Assembly: GCA_934597125.1 (NCBI GenBank)
Contig: CAKTQM010000070.1
Location: 1-5,344 of the forward strand
DNA: 5,344 bases
Direction of reading: 5' to 3'
Source of the DNA: an uncultured Oscillospiraceae bacterium
Lineage (GTDB): Bacteria > Bacillota > Clostridia > Oscillospirales > Oscillospiraceae
In this document: positions 1 through 4,301 of the stretch, piece by piece
How positions within the stretch are numbered: the stretch's first letter is position 1
Layout of the letters: the number at the start of each line of letters is the position of its first letter
Program-made: the position numbers and the translations under genes
Notes under the pieces: model-generated
Seen by the model: the letters and a program-made list of their open reading frames with translations, nothing else
Told to the model about the DNA's origin: nothing
Databases searched by the model: none

Positions 1-144
1 CAGCGATCTACGCTGACGTACAGAACTTCCTCAGCCGCCCGATTATCGGACATACTCCCCGAAAGTTACCGGCTCGCACCGCAATCTTTCGGTTCATCGC
101 AGTTGTAAACGCCTCCGGGTGTGCAGCACCCATCACGCGCGTAC
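1..144 (-). ncRNA. Unidentified structured RNA or leader, partial (runs off left edge)
   Basis: A strong sigma-A-type promoter at 151-179 points leftwards, so a transcript should start near position 144 and continue past position 1. The predicted RNA holds four simple hairpins: GGGTG/CACCC (117-131, 5-nt loop); CCGAAAG/CTTTCGG (59-92, with an inner CGG/CCG pairing); CCGAT/ATCGG (39-49, 1-nt centre, so it folds only if the stem opens at its tip); and CAGCG/CGCTG (1-15, 5-nt loop). I compared it from memory with the conserved cores of T-box, TPP, FMN, SAM, lysine, cobalamin, glycine and Mn (yybP-ykoY) riboswitches, RNase P RNA, tmRNA, SRP RNA and 6S RNA, and none fits convincingly. It could be a stable small RNA, or the leader of a gene or RNA operon beyond the edge. 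A 29-codon frame (8-97, minus) with a GGAGG 13 nt upstream also fits inside it; I regard translation as possible but unproven. Confidence 0.4.
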
Positions 145-150
145 TTGTCT

Positions 151-209
151 ATAATAAAGGAAAATTTCCTCGTTGTCAAGGGGATTTTCTCTTATTTTTC
201 TAAAAAATT
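151..209 (-). promoter_or_regulatory. Strong promoter with AT-rich upstream motif, firing left
   Basis: Read on the minus strand, TTGACA (174-179) is a perfect -35 box. It is followed by a 17-nt spacer and TATTAT (151-156), a 5/6 match to the -10 box. Upstream is an AT-rich stretch containing AATTTTTTAGAAAA (196-209), 16 nt before the -35. The same 14-mer lies 15 nt before the -35 of the tRNA promoter at the other end of the window. AT tracts at this distance can act as UP elements that bind the RNA polymerase alpha subunit. The quality of the boxes suggests a highly expressed, probably stable, RNA product. The promoter lies downstream of the serpin pair on the same strand and is independent of it. 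Confidence 0.75.
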
Positions 210-246
210 CAAGGAAATTTCGGCATTCTGCCTGTCCTCACCTCTA

Positions 247-260
247 CGCACCGCAGTGCG
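247..260. repeat. Small perfect hairpin between serpin gene and left promoter
   Basis: CGCAC (247-251) and GTGCG (256-260) form a perfect 5-bp stem with a CGCA loop. No T-run follows on either strand, so it is not a standard intrinsic terminator. It may simply be part of the 3' trailer of the serpin transcript. Confidence 0.3.
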
Positions 261-304
261 AATCATGCGCTGCCTTTGTAGGATGGGGTGACCCTTTGCC
301 GCTC

Positions 305-383
305 GTAGGGGCGGACGACTCTGTCCGCCCGCCCGATGGTGTGTCGCACCTTCAGTGGGGCCGACAGAGTCGTCGCCCCCTAC
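305..383. repeat. GC-rich inverted repeat, MITE- or palindromic-repeat-like
   Basis: Two 26-nt arms (305-330 and 358-383) are inverted copies matching at 23 of 26 positions, separated by 27 nt. The left arm is also a hairpin by itself: GGGCGGAC/GTCCGCCC (309-330) is a perfect 8-bp stem with a GACTCT loop. The right arm folds similarly but less well. The middle holds GGTG/CACC (338-350). The outer end carries CCTACAAA (379-386), and the inverse TTTGTAGG occurs at 275-282. The repeat ends only 3 nt before the stop codon of the downstream serpin. GTAGGGGCGG-type palindromes resemble interspersed intergenic repeats in gut Clostridia, but that comparison is from memory. Without a U-run it would act as an RNA-stabilising 3' structure or factor-dependent stop rather than a classic terminator. 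Confidence 0.6.
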
Positions 384-386
384 AAA

Positions 387-1754
387 TCACCCCGCCATCG
401 TCTGCACCGTTCCCACGAACAGCGGCACATCGTTGCCGTCGAAGATCACGAACGCAAACGGCCGGCTCAAATCCATCTCCACCACAGGAGGCGGCTCCAT
501 GGCCGCCGTGTCGTTAATGACGATTTCCGTATAGGCAGCGGCCTCCACGCCCCCCTCGTCGATCTTGACCCGGGTGGCCTGCATCACACTGTCCACATAT
601 GCGATGCCGTCCGTCAGCGGCGTCAGGTCTGCCGCCGCCTCGTCAAAGGCGTCAGTCACACCCAGCGCCCTCAAGACATCTTCCAATTCAACAGAGGCCT
701 TCACATCGAACTTCGGCACCGACCACACCACGTCGGCGAAGCTGTACTCCCCCGTCAGCTCCGTCAGAAAGCCATCCCGCACCAGCAGACTCTCCGGTGT
801 CACACCCTCTTCCGGCAGCACGAACACCATCCGCCCATATTTCAGTCTCTTAGGCGCGGCGGTATAGCCCTCACCCCTGAGAACATCACCTGTTTCTGTC
901 TGGTGCATGAAGTCCGCCTGCTGTTTTGTACCATCGGCAACGGTGAAGGTATCTGTCTTCGTCTGGCCGCTCTCAAAGGGCTCCTGCCAGCCCGCTTTAT
1001 AATATATGGTATTGTACAGTCGCAGCAGGTTATCTTCCTCCGTGCGGATGTTTCCCGCCTCCTCCGACAGCAATCCGCCGGTCTGCCGGCTCAGCCAGCT
1101 GGCAACGGCCTCGTCGGCCTCTGCCGTCCCCATTGGCACCCAATAGGAGGACGCATAGTACCACTCCGCCAGCGCATCCACCGCCGCCTGCTTCACATCG
1201 GCATCCTCCCGCAGAAAGGCGGCGTTGGCCAGGCGGCACACGGCGTTGCCGTCCTGATAGACGCTCACCCACAGCTTTTTGATCTGCTGCCGCAATGCTC
1301 CCGCATCGGCAGCATCCAGCAGTTTCATCACCTGCTGCTTCGTCTCGCCGTCCGTCACCTCCGCCAGCATCCCCAGCGCCACATACAGGCTGATGGGCGA
1401 ATACACGGTATTCTCACCGCTGGTGAAGATCTCCCCCACCGTCTGGTCGGCAAAGCGCCGCACCGCGCCGTCCTCCACGTTCTCGCCCTTGCCCATCTTC
1501 CGCAATTCCTCCAGATAGGTCTCCTGTGCCGCGAAATAGGCGTCCCAGTCCCCTTCACCGCTTTCGTTGACGTAATCCTCGTACCGCGGCTCCCGAGGGA
1601 ACTCCGGATACACCGCTTCCGCCGCGGCGTATTGCGTCAGATCCATCGCCGGCATTGGCCGCTCCGACTGACAAACCTCTTCCTCTACTCCGCCGCAGCC
1701 CGCCAGCATCAGCGCCGCCAGCAGGATGCACAGTATTGCTCTCATTCGTTTCAT
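387..1754 (-). CDS. Serpin-family lipoprotein, downstream copy (455 aa)
   Basis: Predicted secreted serpin, a suicide inhibitor fold that traps serine (sometimes cysteine) proteases. The start is the ATG at 1752-1754, because it gives a signal sequence beginning MKR and is preceded by GGAGGA with 8-nt spacing; an upstream in-frame ATG would only add 12 odd residues. Residues 1-20 form a lipoprotein signal with lipobox LAGC, so Cys20 would be lipidated and the protein anchored outside the membrane. Residues 21-95 are a long acidic linker, about 45 residues longer than in the neighbour. The serpin fold starts near residue 100 and includes NTVYSPISL (helix B region), LYNTIYYKAGW (strand 3A/breach tryptophan region), VPKFD, and the hinge EGGVEAAAYT (400-409). 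The reactive loop continues to about 431 and ends in SRPFAF. The loop has no Lys or Arg, so a trypsin-like target is unlikely. The serpin signature near the C-terminus deviates at two positions (S430, A434). It is the second gene of a two-gene operon. Family call is firm; inhibitory activity is inferred. Confidence 0.93.
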   Translation of the reverse strand: MKRMRAILCILLAALMLAGCGGVEEEVCQSERPMPAMDLTQYAAAEAVYPEFPREPRYEDYVNESGEGDWDAYFAAQETYLEELRKMGKGENVEDGAVRRFADQTVGEIFTSGENTVYSPISLYVALGMLAEVTDGETKQQVMKLLDAADAGALRQQIKKLWVSVYQDGNAVCRLANAAFLREDADVKQAAVDALAEWYYASSYWVPMGTAEADEAVASWLSRQTGGLLSEEAGNIRTEEDNLLRLYNTIYYKAGWQEPFESGQTKTDTFTVADGTKQQADFMHQTETGDVLRGEGYTAAPKRLKYGRMVFVLPEEGVTPESLLVRDGFLTELTGEYSFADVVWSVPKFDVKASVELEDVLRALGVTDAFDEAAADLTPLTDGIAYVDSVMQATRVKIDEGGVEAAAYTEIVINDTAAMEPPPVVEMDLSRPFAFVIFDGNDVPLFVGTVQTMAG

Positions 1755-1771
1755 GTTACATCTCCTCCATG
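1752..1771 (-). promoter_or_regulatory. Coupled stop/start junction with ribosome binding site in upstream gene
   Basis: On the minus strand the upstream serpin ends in TAA (1756-1758), one base follows, and the next ATG is 1752-1754. The ribosome binding site of the second gene, GGAGGA (1763-1768), is made from the final Glu-Glu codons of the first protein. A terminating ribosome would sit directly over the next start, so translation of the two serpins is probably coupled. Confidence 0.8.
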
Positions 1772-2994
1772 GTCTGTACCGCGCCCACAAACAGCGGCGC
1801 GCCGTCCTTCCAGATCGCGAACAGGAACGGCCGGTTCAGGTTCATCTCCTCCTCAGAAAGCGCCCCTTCGTCCGCATTGCTCGGCTCGTCGATTTCCGTA
1901 TAGGCCGCAGCCTCCAGGCCCTCCTCGTCGATCTTCACCCGCACCGCCTGCATCACGCTCCTCACTACCGCGCCATCGTCCGTCAGCGGCGAGAAATCCG
2001 CTCTGCTTCCGTCAAAGGCGTCTATGACCCCCAGCGCCTGTAATACCTCGTTCAGCTCCAGCGAATTGCGGAGGTCGAATTTGGGCACCGACCAGTTGAC
2101 CCGCACCACGTGCGTGGGCACAGCCAACTCCTCGCCCAAAAAGTTCTCCTGTTGCCAAAGCTCCTCCACCGTCACGCCCTCGTCCGGCAGGTAGAAGGTC
2201 ATCTCCCCGCCGTCCTTTAGATACAGCGACGCACACCGATAGCCCTCTCCCCGCCCCGCAGGGCTTCCCGCAATGGAGATATGCATGAAGTCCGTTTCCT
2301 GCTCCGTGCCGTCGGCGGCGGTGAAGATGTCCTGCTCCGTCCTGCCCTCGAAAAATTGGAAGCACCACGCCGCCTTATAATATATCGTATTGTACAGCCG
2401 CAGCAGGTCGTTTTTCTCCGTCCTGATGGCCTCGGTATCCTCAGTCAGCAGGTCGTTGGTCTGCCGGTTCAGCCACGCGGCAATGGTCTTGTCCGCCGTG
2501 CCCGTCCCCATGGGCAAACAATAGCTGGAGGCGTAATAGTCCTTCGCCAGAACCTCCAGCGGCTCCTTATGGAACGTCATTGCTTCATTGAGGAACGCTG
2601 CGTTCCCCAGCCACAGGGCGCTGTCCTTCTCGTCGTGATACAGCTGCCGCCACAGGCTCTGCGTCCACTGCCGCAGCTGTTCGCTGTCGGACACGCCCAG
2701 CAGCTCCGTCACCTGCCCCTTTGTCTGGCCCTCCGCCAACTCTGTCAGCATCCCCAGCGCCAGATACAGGCTGGCTGGAGAATACACGGCATTCTTCCCC
2801 GCCGGAAGGATCGCCTCCGCCGTCTCGCTGCTGAACCGCACCAGCTCCTCCGTGTCCGCCCGCTCCTCCGTTTTCTGCGTCCGGGCGGGATAGCCGGCCT
2901 CCACGATGGCGTACTTCCCTGCCGCGCCGCTGCCGCAGCCCGCCAGCATCAGCGCCGCCAGCACGCCGCACAGCATTGCTCGTACTCGTTTCAT
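1756..2994 (-). CDS. Serpin-family lipoprotein, upstream copy (412 aa)
   Basis: Paralogue of the downstream serpin and first gene of the pair. The ATG at 2992-2994 is preceded by AAGGAGGA (3002-3009) at 7 nt spacing. Residues 1-20 form a lipoprotein signal ending in lipobox LAGC, so Cys20 is the predicted lipidation site; the linker is short (21 to about 50). Serpin landmarks in order: NAVYSPASL, LYNTIYYKAAW, VNWSVPKFD, hinge EEGLEAAAYT (357-366), reactive loop to about 388, and MNLNRPFLFAI, which fully fits the PROSITE serpin signature as I remember it. Alanines at P12-P10 and Thr at P8 are typical of inhibitory serpins; the Tyr at P9 is bulkier than usual. The reactive loop is strongly acidic (residues 367-383 contain eight Asp/Glu) with no basic residue, unlike the partner. 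Three cysteines near YASSYC, AAWC and GYRC are absent from the partner. Function is presumably protease inhibition at the cell surface; the target is unknown. Confidence 0.94.
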   Translation of the reverse strand: MKRVRAMLCGVLAALMLAGCGSGAAGKYAIVEAGYPARTQKTEERADTEELVRFSSETAEAILPAGKNAVYSPASLYLALGMLTELAEGQTKGQVTELLGVSDSEQLRQWTQSLWRQLYHDEKDSALWLGNAAFLNEAMTFHKEPLEVLAKDYYASSYCLPMGTGTADKTIAAWLNRQTNDLLTEDTEAIRTEKNDLLRLYNTIYYKAAWCFQFFEGRTEQDIFTAADGTEQETDFMHISIAGSPAGRGEGYRCASLYLKDGGEMTFYLPDEGVTVEELWQQENFLGEELAVPTHVVRVNWSVPKFDLRNSLELNEVLQALGVIDAFDGSRADFSPLTDDGAVVRSVMQAVRVKIDEEGLEAAAYTEIDEPSNADEGALSEEEMNLNRPFLFAIWKDGAPLFVGAVQTMEEM

Positions 2995-3023
2995 CTCGTC
3001 TTCCTCCTTGTTTTGTATTCTCT

Positions 3024-3036
3024 CCTATTTAATAGG
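3024..3036. promoter_or_regulatory. Palindrome CCTATTTAATAGG in serpin leader
   Basis: Perfect 6-bp arms CCTATT/AATAGG around one central base, 15 nt upstream of the serpin ribosome binding site. On the minus strand it contains TATTAA, which could be a -10 box, but the matching -35 position is only CTTTTT. It may be an operator, a -10 region, or a weak stem in the mRNA leader. Confidence 0.35.
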
Positions 3037-3048
3037 ACGGGCCGCTCT

Positions 3049-3062
3049 GGGAAAAAGTTCCC
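3049..3062. promoter_or_regulatory. Imperfect palindrome GGGAAAAAGTTCCC
   Basis: Arms GGGAA/TTCCC with a 4-nt centre lie between the serpin start and the central operator-like repeats. It is one of four inverted repeats within about 100 bp. No regulator can be assigned from the sequence. Confidence 0.3.
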
Positions 3063-3078
3063 GCATTTCCCTTCTTCA

Positions 3079-3099
3079 CGGAAAATTTTCACTTTTCCG
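3079..3099. promoter_or_regulatory. Inverted repeat CGGAAAA-N7-TTTTCCG
   Basis: Two perfect 7-bp arms (3079-3085 and 3093-3099) flank TTTTCAC. It ends 1 nt before the -35 box of the rightward promoter. The spacer word TTTCAC (3087-3092) recurs at 3106-3111, 19 nt further on, roughly two helical turns, which would place bound proteins on the same face of the DNA. Confidence 0.45.
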
Positions 3100-3104
3100 C
3101 TTTA

Positions 3105-3120
3105 CTTTCACGTGTGAAAG
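3105..3120. promoter_or_regulatory. Operator-like palindrome CTTTCAC-GT-GTGAAAG
   Basis: Perfect 7-bp arms separated by GT, lying between the -35 and -10 boxes of the rightward promoter. A protein bound here would block RNA polymerase. The binder is unknown; the adjacent TrpR-like gene (autoregulation) is one candidate, but no sequence evidence links them. Confidence 0.5.
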
Positions 3121-3128
3121 CGCTAAAA
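3115..3128 (+). promoter_or_regulatory. Candidate CcpA/LacI-family cre site
   Basis: TGAAAGCGCTAAAA matches the catabolite-responsive element consensus TGWAANCGNTNWCA at every defined position except one (A in place of the penultimate C). It overlaps both the 16-bp palindrome and the -10 box. If real, it would repress yerC-hslO, and perhaps the divergent serpins, when preferred sugars are present. A chance match is possible. Confidence 0.35.
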
Positions 3129-3153
3129 TAGGAAAGTAACAGGGAAACACCAA
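3125..3153 (-). promoter_or_regulatory. Weak candidate promoter for the serpin operon
   Basis: On the minus strand TTGGTG (3148-3153) and TATTTT (3125-3130) are spaced by 17 nt. They match the boxes at 3/6 and 4/6. This -10 would overlap the -10 of the rightward promoter back to back and give the serpin mRNA a leader of over 100 nt containing all the inverted repeats. No better match was found, so the serpin promoter is unresolved and may need an activator. Confidence 0.2.
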
Positions 3154-3188
3154 AACGGGTAAGACGATAGAACAAGGGAGGAATCACC

Positions 3189-3542
3189 ATGGCCGTGCAT
3201 ACCACCAAGTGCAAGATCGCCAAAAAAGAAAAAAGCGACCGTCTGTATAAGGCGATCCTGACGCTGGAAACAGAGGAGGAGTGCTATAACTTCTTTCAGG
3301 ATCTGTGTACCATTCCGGAGCTGCGTTCCATGGAGCAGCGTTATGAGGTGGCCACGCTGCTCAGTCAGGGCCTGATCTACAACGACATTCTGGAGCGCAC
3401 CGGTGCCTCCAGCGCTACCATCAGCCGCGTGAACCGCAGCCTGATCTACGGTGCCGGCGGCTACGAGGGCGTGCTGGAGAAAATGCGGGATTTGGAGGAA
3501 AAAGAGGCCCGCGAGGCGCTGAAACAGGAGTCTGAGGAATGA
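3189..3542 (+). CDS. yerC: YerC/YecD-type TrpR-like DNA-binding protein (117 aa)
   Basis: Small cytoplasmic transcription factor of the TrpR-like superfamily, YerC/YecD branch found in Firmicutes. The N-terminal helices (about 15-45, with TEEECYNFFQDLCTIPEL) are followed by the TrpR-like helix-turn-helix at about 52-85, with RYEVATLLSQGLIYNDILER leading into the recognition helix SSATISRVNRSL. The glycine-rich YGAGGYEGVL stretch follows, then a charged helical tail (96-117). The length is normal for the family. The start is set by GGGAGG (3176-3181) with 7-nt spacing. The stop overlaps the next gene's ATG, so expression is coupled to the methyltransferase. Comparative studies have proposed TrpR-family regulators of this kind for histidine genes in some Firmicutes; nothing here supports or excludes that role. 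Autoregulation through the palindromes upstream is plausible but unproven. Confidence 0.92.
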   Translation: MAVHTTKCKIAKKEKSDRLYKAILTLETEEECYNFFQDLCTIPELRSMEQRYEVATLLSQGLIYNDILERTGASSATISRVNRSLIYGAGGYEGVLEKMRDLEEKEAREALKQESEE

Positions 3543-4279
3543 GCGCCTACGACGCTCTGGCCGCCAGCTATGACGCCCTGACCGTAGACGTGCAGTACGA
3601 AAAACGGGCGGACTTTATCGAAAAGCTCTTCCGCCGCAGCCGCATCCCCGTACACACTGTGCTGGATCTGGCCTGCGGCACCGGTGCCATGACCTGGCTT
3701 CTCACTGCCCGCGGCTATGAGCTGATTGCCGTGGACGGCAGCGAGGATATGCTCTCCACCGCCATGAGTAAGTCCGGCACAGCAACAGGTGTGCCTCCCA
3801 TCTTCCTGCACCAGTCCATGCCCAAGCTGGATCTGTACGGCACGGTGGATGCCGCCATCTGCTGCCTGGACAGTCTCAACTACCTGACCCGTCCCGCCGA
3901 TGTGCAGCGCACCTTTCAGCGGCTGCATCTGTTCGTCGCCCCCGGCGGACTGCTGATATTTGACATCAACACCGTGGAAAAGCTTTCCGCGCTGGACGGA
4001 CAGGTCTTTCTGGATGAGACGGAGGATACCTACTGCGTCTGGCGCACCGAGTACCGCCGCGGCCTGTGTACCTATTACGTAGACCTGTTCCGCCAGCAGA
4101 GCGACGGCGCGTGGGAGCGGGATTTCGAGATCCATCGCCAACGGGCCTATACCGTGGACGAGCTGACCGCGTGGCTGCAGGCCGCCGGCTTCACCGACAT
4201 CCACACCTATGGCGACATGGTGCGCCGCAGCCCCCGCGCGGGCGAGCAGCGCATCTATTTTACCGCCAGACGCAAATAA
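3539..4279 (+). CDS. Class I SAM-dependent methyltransferase, YqeM-like (246 aa)
   Basis: Cytoplasmic methyltransferase with a Rossmann fold. The N-terminus (YDALAASYDALTVDVQYEK) resembles Bacillus YqeM-type proteins. Motif I is LDLACGTGAM (42-51), the glycine-rich SAM loop. The acidic end of strand 2 is in VDGSEDML (65-72; D66 would bind the ribose hydroxyls). The strand 4 region is DAAICCLDSLNYL (104-116), and the post-I region PGGLLIFDIN (135-144) closes the core. The C-terminal part (about 150-246) is probably the substrate-side extension. The substrate cannot be read from sequence; small molecule, tRNA or protein all remain possible. The ATG overlaps the yerC stop as ATGA, with AGGAG (3526-3530) 8 nt upstream. 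It sits between a regulator and a redox chaperone, which suggests co-expression but does not reveal the reaction. Confidence 0.9.
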   Translation: MSAYDALAASYDALTVDVQYEKRADFIEKLFRRSRIPVHTVLDLACGTGAMTWLLTARGYELIAVDGSEDMLSTAMSKSGTATGVPPIFLHQSMPKLDLYGTVDAAICCLDSLNYLTRPADVQRTFQRLHLFVAPGGLLIFDINTVEKLSALDGQVFLDETEDTYCVWRTEYRRGLCTYYVDLFRQQSDGAWERDFEIHRQRAYTVDELTAWLQAAGFTDIHTYGDMVRRSPRAGEQRIYFTARRK

Positions 4280-4301
4280 CCACACAAGGAGCAAACCGAT
4301 C

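Larger units (their letters stand above)
3101..3129 (+). promoter_or_regulatory. Promoter of the yerC-methyltransferase-hslO operon
   Basis: TTTACT (3101-3106) is a 4/6 -35 box, followed by a 17-nt spacer and TAAAAT (3124-3129), a 5/6 -10 box. Transcription would start near 3136 and leave a leader of about 53 nt before the yerC ATG. A 16-bp palindrome fills most of the spacer, and a cre-like site overlaps the -10, so the promoter looks built for repression. Confidence 0.55.

Noticed and set aside
8..97. A 29-codon minus-strand frame inside the left-edge transcript
   Set aside because: Not annotated as a gene: the GGAGG is 13 nt from the ATG, which is long, the peptide matches nothing I know, and the hairpins suggest an RNA function. 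Kept only as a note.
1..144. TPP riboswitch, suggested by CTGAGG and CAGCGTAG on the minus strand
   Set aside because: The order and spacing of the words do not follow the TPP core (CTGAGA, then ACCTGAT, then the CCAGCGTAGGGAA segment), and the middle segment is missing.
305..383. Inverted repeat as an intrinsic terminator
   Set aside because: The stems are strong, but no T-run follows on the minus strand, so the standard terminator form is not met.
173..517. A 114-codon plus-strand frame at the left
   Set aside because: It crosses the inverted repeat and the serpin 3' end, its protein is low-complexity Arg/Pro/Ser, and it lacks a ribosome binding site.
1755..1790. Upstream ATG extending the downstream serpin by 12 residues
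   Set aside because: It lies inside the upstream serpin gene and would place MWARYRPWRRCN before the signal peptide; the ATG at 1754 has the right ribosome binding site and signal start.
336..2027. A 563-codon open frame on the plus strand across the serpin genes
   Set aside because: It is antisense to two clear serpins, rich in Arg/His/Pro as expected for a GC-rich shadow frame, has no ribosome binding site and no recognisable domain.
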